DNA of 15,968 nt from JBBDYG01 sp040901765 (GCA_040901765.1 JBBDYG010000100.1:1-15968); one strand, 5' to 3'. Counted from the first letter of the stretch, positions 1 to 7,759 are shown. The notes: a model not told the origin generated them from the sequence alone. Numbers and translations are program-made.

Positions 1-13
1 GTGTGCGCGCGGC

Positions 14-29
14 GTGGCACAGTGGCACA
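14..29 (+). repeat. Tandem GTGGCACA x2
   Basis: Two perfect, adjacent copies of an 8-base unit beginning GTGGCA. A related 8-base tandem (ATTGCCAC x2, whose reverse complement begins GTGGCA) lies at 15628-15643 at the other end of the window, so the pair brackets the efflux genes in roughly inverted orientation. The motif begins like a sigma-54 -24 element (TGGCAC), but the -12 TGC is absent at the right distance. Confidence 0.6.
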
Positions 30-208
30 AACGCGGAAACCCGCATCGCCACAAATGGAGTATTGCTCTGATTCGTCGAAATCAAGCCGCTAGCGCACAA
101 AGTGCGACTTGCACCCACCGGGTGGCGGATTGCACCAAGTTGGCGGCTAATTCTGAAAGAGACTCGATTTTCGTCAATTATTGCCGCGGCACTCGGAAAC
201 TTGGCCGA

Positions 209-228
209 CTCTCGCCTCCGAGCGAGAG
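209..228 (-). terminator. Hairpin downstream of the ABC operon, possible terminator
   Basis: A perfect 7-bp stem CTCTCGC/GCGAGAG with a 6-base loop lies about 90 bases beyond the stop codon of the last gene of the minus-strand operon. There is no clear T-run on either side, so intrinsic termination is uncertain. It may be a 3'-end stabilising hairpin or a Rho-assisted end. Confidence 0.35.
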
Positions 229-316
229 GGTAAAATGGCGAGTTTGCCGATGACACTTGGGAAGCTCGTCTCGATCCGGGTTTGTCAAGAAAGAACGAAA
301 GGTGCCACGCGGGCCA

Positions 317-1726
317 TCACTGGGGTGGGGCGGCCAAGCTCCCGGTGAGCAGCAATCCATCGATTTCCGTCCGGTTGGCCCACAACACAGCCAGCGCATC
401 CAAATACGCCAGGTTGGTCTGCGAAAAAGTTCGCTGGGCATTTAGCAGATCGAGATAACCAACTTCACCGAGGCGATACCCGCGCTGTACCAATTCCAGC
501 GTCTGTTGCGCCTTAGGCAGGATGGTGGTGGCATACGTCTGGGCCTGCATCCGCGCGGTGGAATAGCTTTGGTACGCTTCTGCCAGCCGCCGCTTGAGAT
601 CGAGTTCGATTCGGGCCGCGTTGCGGGTTGCTTCGGCTGCTTCGGCTTGAGCCTGCCGGATCCCGCCTTGGTTGCGGTTCCAGAGGGGTAACGGAACTCC
701 CGCCTGGACGCTGGCAATTGTATCGTTCGTGGCGTCGTCGAACTGAACACTCACTTGAGTCGTCAGATTGGGAATGGGTTCGACTCGCGCCCGCCGCAAC
801 GCCGCTTGCCTTTGAACGATCTCGGCCATCGCCGCCGCCAGTTCGGGGCTACTGGCGGTCACGCGGGCCAGTTGCTCGTCCCAGTCCAACATCTCGGGCA
901 GCCGAGTGGCATCGCCAACAAGTTGCTGTACCGGCAACTCGACGCCGACAGTTGCCGACAACTGTCGCCAGGCGGCGGTCAACTCGTTGCGTGCCGTTTG
1001 CTGCAGAATGGCAGCGTTTTGCTGCTCGACTTCCGTCTGCAAGAGTCCGGCTCGTGGAATTTCTTCGGCTTCTTGCAATTCCTTGGAGGCCTGAACCGCC
1101 TCTCCGCTGAAACGCAGCAGCTCGCTTGCCAACTCGACTCGGCGTTGTGCCACGAGTGCCGCGTAGCTCGCCTTCCGCACATCGGTCGTGACGCGCAATT
1201 GAGTCGCGTGAAGTTGGAGCTGGGCCCGCTGAATCTCCTGAGTCACGATAGCCCGATCCAAGCGGAGTTTGCCTCCGGTAATGTATTCTTGACCCACGAA
1301 TCCACCCTGTTGTCCGCCGTGCCCTTCGTCGCCGATTTCATTGGCCGCATAGCCTGCGGAAGGATTGGGTGGCAAACCGGCCTGGAACCATTTTCCCTGG
1401 AGCGCATCGACACGCGCGGCGGCTTGCGCAACCGCCGGGTTGTTGGCCAGAGCCATTTGCTGCAGGTTTTCGATCGTGATGCCGTCAGGCTCGACCGGAG
1501 GAAGCGATTCCGGCTCCGCAGTGGCCACGCTGGGCGGCTGCGTGAGGATCTCGCCGGAATCAGCGGCCTGCTCATAAGCCACCACTTTCACGGCCTCGAT
1601 GCTCGCCGGGGCTGGTTTCATCGCGGCGACCGGGGTCGGTGATATAGCAACCTGCGTTGACTTCCGGCCTGACGATGTGCAGCCGACCGCGAGGATCGAC
1701 AGCATCGTGAGTGCGAGTGCTTTCAT
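317..1726 (-). CDS. CzcC-like TolC-family outer membrane efflux lipoprotein
   Basis: This 469-residue protein is the probable outer membrane channel of the ABC efflux complex encoded just upstream. It starts with a lipoprotein signal peptide (lipobox LAVGC, Cys16), followed by a Pro/Ala/Glu-rich linker to about residue 80. Two OEP repeats follow (about 82-270 and 280-455). Family marks are GQEYITGGKLRLDR (145-158), VPLPLWNRNQGG (344-355) and GYRLGEVGYLDLLNAQRT (416-432); the 'PLPLWNRNQG' signature is typical of CzcC-type channels, which usually serve metal-exporting RND pumps. The ATG is preceded by AGGA at good spacing. It is the last gene of the operon, 74 bases after the second permease, with possible extra transcription from the gap. 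Pairing with an ABC pump rather than an RND pump is inferred from position. Family assignment is firm; substrate is not. Confidence 0.9.
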   Translation of the reverse strand: MKALALTMLSILAVGCTSSGRKSTQVAISPTPVAAMKPAPASIEAVKVVAYEQAADSGEILTQPPSVATAEPESLPPVEPDGITIENLQQMALANNPAVAQAAARVDALQGKWFQAGLPPNPSAGYAANEIGDEGHGGQQGGFVGQEYITGGKLRLDRAIVTQEIQRAQLQLHATQLRVTTDVRKASYAALVAQRRVELASELLRFSGEAVQASKELQEAEEIPRAGLLQTEVEQQNAAILQQTARNELTAAWRQLSATVGVELPVQQLVGDATRLPEMLDWDEQLARVTASSPELAAAMAEIVQRQAALRRARVEPIPNLTTQVSVQFDDATNDTIASVQAGVPLPLWNRNQGGIRQAQAEAAEATRNAARIELDLKRRLAEAYQSYSTARMQAQTYATTILPKAQQTLELVQRGYRLGEVGYLDLLNAQRTFSQTNLAYLDALAVLWANRTEIDGLLLTGSLAAPPQ

Positions 1727-1746
1727 GGCGGCATCCTTGCCTTGTT

Positions 1747-1776
1747 TTGATCGATATACTTACCGTAATTGATCGA
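1747..1776. repeat. Direct repeat TTGATCGA in the gap before the channel gene
   Basis: Two perfect copies of TTGATCGA (1747-1754 and 1769-1776) start 22 bases apart, about two helical turns, inside the 74-base gap between the second permease and the channel gene. The spacing on one face of the helix suits a protein-binding site or an internal promoter. Nothing else in the window shares it, so a regulatory role is only a guess. Confidence 0.3.
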
Positions 1777-1800
1777 ACAGAATTAGTGCTTGTGTAAAGC

Positions 1801-2943
1801 CTAAGCGTGCCGCAATGCAGGCACGATCTCCGTACGGGCTGCTTGCCAAGCGGGTGCGACTCCGGCGAGTAACCCGACCGCGACAGACGCTATCGCCCCT
1901 TGAATCGCAATATCCCACGAGGGACGAAATGCGATCGTGACCCCTTCCGCGGCCACCGACATGCCGGACCATGCCAAGAACACCATTCCGCAAATCACGC
2001 CGAGTCCTCCGCCGATGGTGCTTAAGAGCATGCTTTCAGTAACCACCAATCGAAATATCTTGAAGGGGCGAAACCCGAGCGTTTGCAGCACGGCGTGCTC
2101 CTTGATTCGGTCTTGCACCGACATCACCGTGGTTGTCGCAACCAACGACAATACGAGTCCGACGCAGGCATACCCCAGCCAGTGGATGAAGCCGATCAAT
2201 TCCGCGAGGTCTGCAAGCGTGTCCGCTTGAAACATCCCTTTTGTGCGCGTGGTTGTGGCGACCGGCCCCGCGTGGAACTCAGCGTCAATGGCGGCGGCAA
2301 CCACGTCGGGATCAGCCCCATCGGTCAAATGGACTTCCAGTTGCGTCACCAGCCCCACGTCGCTTTGCCCGCGGGCGCGTTGCAGGAAATCGAGGTGGGT
2401 GTAAATCAGACCTTCCTCGGCGGCGCTGCTGGAGCTAAATATGCCGGCTACCACCACGGTGATGTCGCCGATCGTAAACTTGTCGCCGGTCGCAAGATTA
2501 CGCCTTGCCGCCACGGCGTGCCCTACGAGCGCCGCATCGTCTTGGCGGGCGAAGCCGTCCCACGAGCCTGACTCCAGCTCGATTTCGCGCCATTTTTTCA
2601 ATTGGTCCGTGGGCATGCCTTGGAACACGATGGCGTCCAGGCTGGCCCGGCAGTTGTTGGTAAACACCATGATCGGCAGCACGTCGGCGATGCCGGGCTG
2701 CTTGGCGAGCGTGCGGGCGTAGTCCTGCGGCAACTTACTGCTTTGCGGGCAGAACCGATTCTCCTGAAACACGATCAGCGTCTGGCCCGCCTCCTGGTTT
2801 TCAGTCAGCGCAAATAGTCCGTGCTGCACCGATCCGACAAAGCAGAACACGAGCAGCGCCACCCCAGCGCCGCTGATTGTCAGCAAGCTTCGCGTGCGGT
2901 GTCGCCACAAGCTTTTCACGATGTAGGGAACCAATGTGAACAC
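1801..2943 (-). CDS. ABC transporter permease, MacB/DevC-like (second permease)
   Basis: This 380-residue inner membrane protein has the MacB/FtsX-type plan: one N-terminal helix (about 20-38), a large periplasmic domain (about 40-250), then three helices (about 253-275, 300-325, 343-365). The cytoplasmic loop KEHAVLQTLGF (281-291) matches the RE-A-LQALG motif that contacts the ATPase in this superfamily. There is no fused ATPase, as in DevC-like systems. The start is GTG, 2 bases after the ATPase stop and with AAGGA inside the end of that gene, so the two are translationally linked. The periplasmic domain has three cysteines (34 lies in TM1; 65 and 98 lie in the periplasmic part). It differs clearly from the first permease of the operon, so the two probably form a heterodimer. 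Substrate is unknown. Confidence 0.9.
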   Translation of the reverse strand: MFTLVPYIVKSLWRHRTRSLLTISGAGVALLVFCFVGSVQHGLFALTENQEAGQTLIVFQENRFCPQSSKLPQDYARTLAKQPGIADVLPIMVFTNNCRASLDAIVFQGMPTDQLKKWREIELESGSWDGFARQDDAALVGHAVAARRNLATGDKFTIGDITVVVAGIFSSSSAAEEGLIYTHLDFLQRARGQSDVGLVTQLEVHLTDGADPDVVAAAIDAEFHAGPVATTTRTKGMFQADTLADLAELIGFIHWLGYACVGLVLSLVATTTVMSVQDRIKEHAVLQTLGFRPFKIFRLVVTESMLLSTIGGGLGVICGMVFLAWSGMSVAAEGVTIAFRPSWDIAIQGAIASVAVGLLAGVAPAWQAARTEIVPALRHA

Positions 2944-2945
2944 GA

Positions 2946-3656
2946 TTAGGCGGTCCTTAAAGCACGGGGCATAATGGGCTGGCCATTCTCAAGTAGCTGA
3001 CCTCGTTCCAGATGCAGGATGCGGGTCGCCCGAGCCGCGGCATCGGCGTCGTGCGTGACCATTAATAACGTCATGCCAAGTTCGTGATTCACCCGCTGGA
3101 GCAGCGTTAGAATTTGTTCGGTCGTGTCGTCGTCGAGGCTGCCCGTCGGCTCGTCGGCCACGACGATTGTGGGATTAGCGACGATCGCGCGTGCGATTCC
3201 TACTCGCTGCTCCTGGCCGCCCGACATTTGGCGCGGATAGTGTTGGGCGCGATTGGTGAGATCGACGGCGGCAAGTGCGACCTCAACTCGCTTGCGACGC
3301 TCGACCGCCGACATGGGCAGCAGCAGGAGGGGAAGCTCGACGTTCTCGTACGCCGTCAGCACCGGGATCAGATTGTGCGTTTGAAACACGTAACCCACGT
3401 TGGCCGCCCGCCAATCGGCCAGCTTTCCGCGAGAAAGCTGAGTGATATCGGTTCCGCCAACTAGAATATGCCCGGAATTCACTTCGTCGATGCCTGCCAC
3501 GAGATTCAGCAACGTGCTCTTCCCAGAACCGCTCGCGCCCATAAGCGAGACGAAATCTCCCTCCTCGACGGTCAAATGGATGCCATCGAGCGGGCGGATC
3601 GTTTCCTCGCCGCTCTTGAACTCTTTGTTGACATCGATCAATTCGACCAGGGACAT
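2946..3656 (-). CDS. ABC transporter ATP-binding protein, MacB/LolD/DevA-like
   Basis: This 236-residue ATPase powers the tripartite pump. All motifs are present and look active: Walker A GASGSGKST (40-48), Q-loop glutamine at 92, signature MSGGQEQR (144-151), Walker B IVVADEP with catalytic Glu169, D-loop SLDD (173-176) and switch His202. The signature has Glu where most relatives have Gln (SGGQQQR), a mild change not expected to abolish activity. Length is normal for a stand-alone LolD/DevA-type subunit. It has AAGGAG about 10 bases before the ATG and lies 28 bases after the fusion protein gene and 2 bases before the second permease. It would be expected to dimerise and serve both permeases, as it is the only ATPase in the window. 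Confidence 0.95.
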   Translation of the reverse strand: MSLVELIDVNKEFKSGEETIRPLDGIHLTVEEGDFVSLMGASGSGKSTLLNLVAGIDEVNSGHILVGGTDITQLSRGKLADWRAANVGYVFQTHNLIPVLTAYENVELPLLLLPMSAVERRKRVEVALAAVDLTNRAQHYPRQMSGGQEQRVGIARAIVANPTIVVADEPTGSLDDDTTEQILTLLQRVNHELGMTLLMVTHDADAAARATRILHLERGQLLENGQPIMPRALRTA

Positions 3657-3684
3657 GTTGTCTCGACTCCTTGAATACGAAAAA

Positions 3685-5361
3685 CTACTCTACACGCTTG
3701 GCGGTCCGCGAGGCGCCGGCTGAATCGGCGTTCGCGCCTGACAAATCCCCCGAAGCAGATAGCGAGCGATCTTCGCCAGCAATCCGAATCCGTGCGCCAT
3801 CATCGAGCGTCTCACGGCCGGCAACAATCAGTTTAGAAGTGGGATCGAGTCCGGTCGCGACTTCGACGAGCTGGTCGGTACCTGCGCGGCCTAATTCAAC
3901 GGACTGTCGCCGGGCGATGCCGTGCTCGATGTCGGCTACCCAGACTGCCGAACCGCCGTCGCCTTCGACGACGAGCGCTCGCGGCATCAAAAGGCGTAAT
4001 TGGTCCGCCTCCGCAGTCCCGGACTCAACAGGCTGCGGAGGAGCTAAAAAGGTCACCTGCCCAAGCATCTCGGGCGTGATTACGGGCGGAGGGTCTGTTA
4101 TCGCCACTTTGACTTGCAGCGTGTTTTTTTGAATGTCGGCTCGCGTCGTCAACCACAGAACCTCGCCCGCAATCGGGGCCGCGAGCGCTGCCGTCTCGAT
4201 CGCCACCGGCTGACCGATCGTGACCTGCGGAACATCCTCCAGACGCACATCGACCCTGATCTGGAGCTGCGCGGGGTCGTAGAGTGTCGCTACGGCACTG
4301 GAGCTTTGTTCGGATAGGGGATCCATTCCTGCCAAGCGCTTCCCTCGACGGGCTTCAACGGTCAGGATGCGGCCCGATATCGGAGCGCGAATGACCATTC
4401 TCTCCAGACTGAGTTGCGCCAGATCGACTGCCAATTGTGCTTGTTCGCGCCGCGCCTGCGCAGCGGCTAGCATCGCCTCAGCCGCGGAAACAGCCCGCTT
4501 GTGCTCGGTCATCAGTTCAAGTTGCTGTTCGAAGGCTGCTCGCTTTCGTGTAAGCGCATCGAGTTGTGTCTCCAACGTGGGTTGCCGAGAGAGCAATTCA
4601 GCGAGCGCGCTTTCCGCGGCAGAAAGCTCGGCTGCTGCCTCCCGCAAAACCCGGCCGGCCACCGCGTCGCCCGCCTGTTTTTTCCGGCTCAGATTATCCG
4701 CGGCAAGCTGGCGTCGGTTCTTTGCGGCGTCAATCGAAAAAGGCAAGTTGCCGAGGGTGAGTTTTGTTTCCGCGAGCAATGAATCGGCCTCCGCCAACGC
4801 GGCTTGCAATTCATTCGGGTTGGCTAACGCGGCTCGCGCCGCAATCGAGGTTGCATCTGCATTCTTTACGTCCGCGTCGGTCAATCGCAAATTGGCCTCT
4901 GCTTGCCGCAATGCGATTTTCGCATCCGTGTCGATTAGCCTGGCGATCGGCTGGTCCTTCTCGACGATTTGGCCTTCGACCACCATCAATTCCTCGACGA
5001 CCCCCGCCGCGAGCGAAGAGGCAATGACCGCCGAGGGTTGCGGTTCGATCCAGCCAGCCGCCTGAAAAAGGGGCGTTCCCACTTGCTGTATTTCGGCTCG
5101 GGTGACGATGACGGGAGTGATAGTAACTTCTTGCGCTGGCAAGAAACTTTCCCGGGCCGCCCATCCAAATAGTCCCAAAAACGCACCCACGACGCCTAGC
5201 GGAATGACGTAACGCGACAGCCAGCGACGGGGCACTGGCAGCGTCGATTTGGCCGGTGCTTGTCGCTGGAACGAAAGCTGGCTCAAATCCACTTCCGATG
5301 AAGCCGCGGAATTTTCGCCCATCGTTGATACGTTGGCTTTGGTCATGATGGCGCGTTCCAT
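3685..5361 (-). CDS. HlyD/MacA-type membrane fusion protein of the ABC pump
   Basis: This periplasmic adaptor links the ABC permeases to the outer membrane channel. It has 558 residues from the chosen start. A cytoplasmic N-terminus leads to one membrane helix (about 50-68), the first half of the biotinyl-lipoyl domain (about 108-145), a long alpha-helical hairpin of about 175 residues (145-320, Ala/Glu/Gln-rich), the second lipoyl half IRAPISGRILTVEARRGKRL (324-343), a beta-barrel domain (about 365-440) and a membrane-proximal domain, then a Ser/Ala-rich tail. The hairpin is longer than in many MacA proteins, closer to HlyD/DevB. I chose the ATG at 5361 because it overlaps the preceding stop as TAATG and has AAGG at good spacing; the ATG at 5346 is a second option. 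The open frame reaches further upstream, but that part is a shadow of the permease gene. Confidence 0.92.
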   Translation of the reverse strand: MERAIMTKANVSTMGENSAASSEVDLSQLSFQRQAPAKSTLPVPRRWLSRYVIPLGVVGAFLGLFGWAARESFLPAQEVTITPVIVTRAEIQQVGTPLFQAAGWIEPQPSAVIASSLAAGVVEELMVVEGQIVEKDQPIARLIDTDAKIALRQAEANLRLTDADVKNADATSIAARAALANPNELQAALAEADSLLAETKLTLGNLPFSIDAAKNRRQLAADNLSRKKQAGDAVAGRVLREAAAELSAAESALAELLSRQPTLETQLDALTRKRAAFEQQLELMTEHKRAVSAAEAMLAAAQARREQAQLAVDLAQLSLERMVIRAPISGRILTVEARRGKRLAGMDPLSEQSSSAVATLYDPAQLQIRVDVRLEDVPQVTIGQPVAIETAALAAPIAGEVLWLTTRADIQKNTLQVKVAITDPPPVITPEMLGQVTFLAPPQPVESGTAEADQLRLLMPRALVVEGDGGSAVWVADIEHGIARRQSVELGRAGTDQLVEVATGLDPTSKLIVAGRETLDDGARIRIAGEDRSLSASGDLSGANADSAGASRTAKRVE

Positions 5362-6527
5362 TAAATTGCCTTGATCGCTTCCACAACCGGCAGCCGCATC
5401 GCTTTGACCGCAGGCGGGATAGCCCCTACGATGCCGAGAATCGCCGCCGTGGCGCAGGCAATTGCGATTCCCACGCTGTCGATGCGCAGCATGAACGCTC
5501 CCATGGTGAATCGAATTGCCGTGTCGTTCACGAAGACCAAGCCGATGACGCAGGCGACAATCGCTCCGCCGCACGCCAGCAGAGTCGCTTCCTGCACCAA
5601 CGTGAGCAGGATCGCTCGGCGACGAAACCCAATAGCCTGAAGCGTCGCTAACTCGCGGATTCGACCGACTACGGCGCCGTACATAGTGTTCAGACCCGCA
5701 AACACGCCCGATCCCGCAACTAAGCACACCACGACCCAGCCCAGCATGCGTACGGGTCGATAATGCTTTTGAAGGTCCGCGTAATAAGCGGTTTCGAGAA
5801 CGGCCTTTAGTTCCAGATCGATCCGCTCGCGGCAAAACAAATCGACTTCAGCCGCTGAATCGGCGGATTCCATCGCCACGGCCACGAGACTCAAGTCCTG
5901 TCGCTTCAAAGCGGATTGGAGGTCGGGCAGCGGACACCACACCTCGGACTCAAACGCCGCCCCGCCGGCGGCGAAGGTTCCGCTGATGTTCCATTTTCGA
6001 CCGTCGAACTCAATTTGCTGGCCCAGAGCCAGCGACTCGGCCTCACAGCCTAGTTTGGAATGGGTTAATCGACCCACCATCACTTCTCCCGAACCTGGCC
6101 AAGTCCCTTCGATAATTTGCACTTGCTGCCGTACTAAAGGGGCTGCGCTCGTTACGCCACGGACTAACCCCAGTCCTGGCTTTTGTTGTCCGCTGACGCT
6201 GATGCGGGTGCCAAGGTACAACTCGGGTGAAACGTATTTCACACCGTGTTGCTCCTGGACACCCGCCACGCTCGCGGAAAGCAGGGCGGCAGTCCGGCCC
6301 GCAATCGCCGAATTTTCAATGTCGGCGCCCGACGATAGCGCATACACAAGCACCACGTTGGGACGACCTGTGGCAGTTAGCGAGGCCTCCAATCCGCGTA
6401 TGAAGCCTACGACGACGAGAACCAACAAGACGACGATCGACAGTCCGCCGAGCGTCAGCGCGCTCCGCGACGGTCGCCGAAACAGGTTTCGGACACCGTA
6501 GTCCCAGGGTAGCAGTCGCCCAGCCAT
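5361..6527 (-). CDS. ABC transporter permease, MacB/DevC-like (first permease)
   Basis: This 388-residue protein has the same four-helix plan as the second permease: TM1 about 22-44, a periplasmic domain about 45-258, then TM2 261-285, TM3 307-332 and TM4 350-372. The loop RELATLQAIGF (290-300) is the conserved FtsX-type ATPase-contact region and is closer to consensus than in the second permease. AAGGA precedes the ATG at good spacing. It follows the lipoprotein gene by 30 bases and its stop overlaps the start of the fusion protein gene. The operon therefore has two permeases that flank the fusion protein and ATPase genes rather than sitting side by side. A heterodimeric membrane unit is the likely arrangement; two alternative homodimers sharing the ATPase remain possible. 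Confidence 0.9.
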   Translation of the reverse strand: MAGRLLPWDYGVRNLFRRPSRSALTLGGLSIVVLLVLVVVGFIRGLEASLTATGRPNVVLVYALSSGADIENSAIAGRTAALLSASVAGVQEQHGVKYVSPELYLGTRISVSGQQKPGLGLVRGVTSAAPLVRQQVQIIEGTWPGSGEVMVGRLTHSKLGCEAESLALGQQIEFDGRKWNISGTFAAGGAAFESEVWCPLPDLQSALKRQDLSLVAVAMESADSAAEVDLFCRERIDLELKAVLETAYYADLQKHYRPVRMLGWVVVCLVAGSGVFAGLNTMYGAVVGRIRELATLQAIGFRRRAILLTLVQEATLLACGGAIVACVIGLVFVNDTAIRFTMGAFMLRIDSVGIAIACATAAILGIVGAIPPAVKAMRLPVVEAIKAI

Positions 6528-6557
6528 CGATCAGGTCCTTCGCGAATTGGAAGTTAC

Positions 6558-7079
6558 TTAGCGGCGGACGTGAACCCCATCCGCAAGCACTACGAAATTG
6601 CCGCTTTCGTCCTTGCTGGCCTTGCCGCGGATCACCAACGTATCGCTGTCGGTGATGCCAAGCAGTTGCCTCGCATCGGCGGCGACCAGCCGTCCATCCA
6701 CGTCCACAACTTTTACCAAGGTCGTACACGTGGCTCGCGCGCCGGAGCAGCAATCGTCCATACAGAGTTCGCCGTCGGCGTCGTCTTCGCCGTTCGCGAC
6801 TACCGACATCGAGGCATCAAGCAGCGTGAAGGCGGCGCGACCCTCCACCCATGGGTTCGACGCGCCGCCAATGCGACCCACGACGACGATCGGATCGCCA
6901 TTCTTGGCGGACTCGCGAACAGCGATCACCCCGACGGCTCCATCCGGCTCTTCCGCCAGCAGGAACCGTGAACCATCGACGGACACCGGAGCGACACTAG
7001 TGGCATCGCCAGAAGTACCGCAACCGACGAGCGCTGCAGCCGTAGCGGACAGGACTAAAGCACAAAAACTGGTCTTCAT
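6558..7079 (-). CDS. Cysteine-bearing lipoprotein of unknown function, possible OB-like fold
   Basis: I do not recognise a named family. The 173-residue product has a lipoprotein signal (lipobox LVGC, Cys20), so it is probably anchored in a membrane facing the periplasm. The mature part alternates short beta-rich stretches (VVVGRI at 65-70, AAFTLLDA at 82-89, LVKVVDVDGRLV at 121-132, TLVIRGKA at 147-154, FVVLADGVHVRR at 162-173), which suggests a small OB-like barrel. An acidic loop followed by four cysteines (CMDDCC at 106-111, then Cys118) sits in the middle and could bind a metal or form disulfides. The ATG overlaps the stop of the HMA gene as ATGA, with GAGGAG ahead, so the two are made together. 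A role in receiving metal from the HMA protein or feeding it to the pump is inference. Confidence 0.8.
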   Translation of the reverse strand: MKTSFCALVLSATAAALVGCGTSGDATSVAPVSVDGSRFLLAEEPDGAVGVIAVRESAKNGDPIVVVGRIGGASNPWVEGRAAFTLLDASMSVVANGEDDADGELCMDDCCSGARATCTTLVKVVDVDGRLVAADARQLLGITDSDTLVIRGKASKDESGNFVVLADGVHVRR

Positions 7080-7759
7080 CGAACTTCTCCTCGGTTATTG
7101 CTGCGGGATGAAAGGGTTTCGGGTTCGGCCATGCGTTCGATCGTGAACCGACCGTGGGGCCCAGTAATGACAAGGGGCTGTGCTTCGGCCTGCTCCACCG
7201 CACCGCCGAGCTTCCAAGGGGACAACTGGACGCCGTTCGCAGGCCGGACGATTAGCGCCTGCTGTTGGGAGTCGAAGCTCACACTTTGCACGCCTTCGAT
7301 CGCATAGAGTGACTTGGCGATCTTTGCCGCGACCGCTTTGTCGCTCATTTCAGACACGACCAGCGTGTAGACGCCGGCCGTGGGCCGTTCTTCGGCAGTC
7401 AATTCCTCGAGTCGCGTAAGCTCGTAGATAGCGGCCGTCGTCGTCAGCTTGGACGGCTTTCCCTTGCCCTTTTCCACCGCGTCCCAGAGTTTTTCAAGCG
7501 TCAACTTCGGCGAGGGCTTGGCCGTCACGACGACCGTCCGCGTCGCTACATCGGCTTGCACATTCGTAACGCCCGGGGCGGCATAGAGCTGAGCGGCGAT
7601 GTTCTTTGCGCAGCCCTTGCAACACATCTCGTCCGCCACGAATTGATAGGTCGTGTTTGCGACGGGCTTCGCAGTTTCCGCGGACCATGCCGATTCGGCC
7701 GCTACCAGCGACGCGGCGGTGACCATGCACCAAAGTCTTACACACTCCATTGTACGCAT
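7076..7759 (-). CDS. Exported protein with tandem HMA domains, the second lacking cysteines
   Basis: This 227-residue protein starts with a signal-peptide-like segment (1 to about 27, ending SAWSAE), so it should act in the periplasm. Residues 36-103 form a heavy-metal-associated (HMA) domain: a beta strand, the metal loop EMCCKGC with CxxC at 47-50 plus an extra Cys46, then helix KNIAAQLYAAPGV and strands. Residues 129-195 repeat the same pattern (TLVVSEM, then AKIAKSLYAIEGVQSVSF), but the cysteines are replaced (EMSDKA), so this copy cannot bind metal in the usual way. The start at 7759 has TAGGAG at good spacing; a second ATG at 7750 is possible. It is the first gene of the ABC pump operon and overlaps the lipoprotein gene by 4 bases. 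A secreted metal-capture or metallochaperone role is inferred. Confidence 0.88.
   Translation of the reverse strand: MRTMECVRLWCMVTAASLVAAESAWSAETAKPVANTTYQFVADEMCCKGCAKNIAAQLYAAPGVTNVQADVATRTVVVTAKPSPKLTLEKLWDAVEKGKGKPSKLTTTAAIYELTRLEELTAEERPTAGVYTLVVSEMSDKAVAAKIAKSLYAIEGVQSVSFDSQQQALIVRPANGVQLSPWKLGGAVEQAEAQPLVITGPHGRFTIERMAEPETLSSRSNNRGEVR

Larger units (their letters stand above)
1..316. other. Non-coding left edge with short repeats and hairpins
   Basis: I see no credible gene here; the open frames are short, arginine-rich and lack ribosome binding sites. The first 150 bases hold an 8-base tandem GTGGCACA at 14-21 and 22-29, small hairpins at 33-44 (GCGG/CCGC) and 94-106 (CGCAC, AAA loop, GTGCG), a near-perfect palindrome CCACC-G-GGTGG at 115-125, and a loose direct repeat in which TTGCACC is followed by TGGCGG (109-128 and 130-146). 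The right part is the region downstream of the outer membrane protein gene and contains one stronger hairpin, listed separately. The region resembles the repeat-rich edge at 15336-15686. Confidence 0.6.

Noticed and set aside
15..32. Possible sigma-54 promoter (TGGCAC)
   Set aside because: The -24-like element is present, but no TTGC element lies at the required distance.
14..253. Plus-strand open frame of 79 residues at the left edge
   Set aside because: Starts inside a tandem repeat, no ribosome binding site, no recognisable features.
755..1642. Plus-strand open frame of 295 residues
   Set aside because: Fully antisense to the CzcC-like channel gene, which has clear family motifs.
5362..5835. 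N-terminal extension of the ABC fusion protein reading
   Set aside because: This part overlaps the first permease gene in another frame; the TAATG overlap and AAGG site support the start at 5361.
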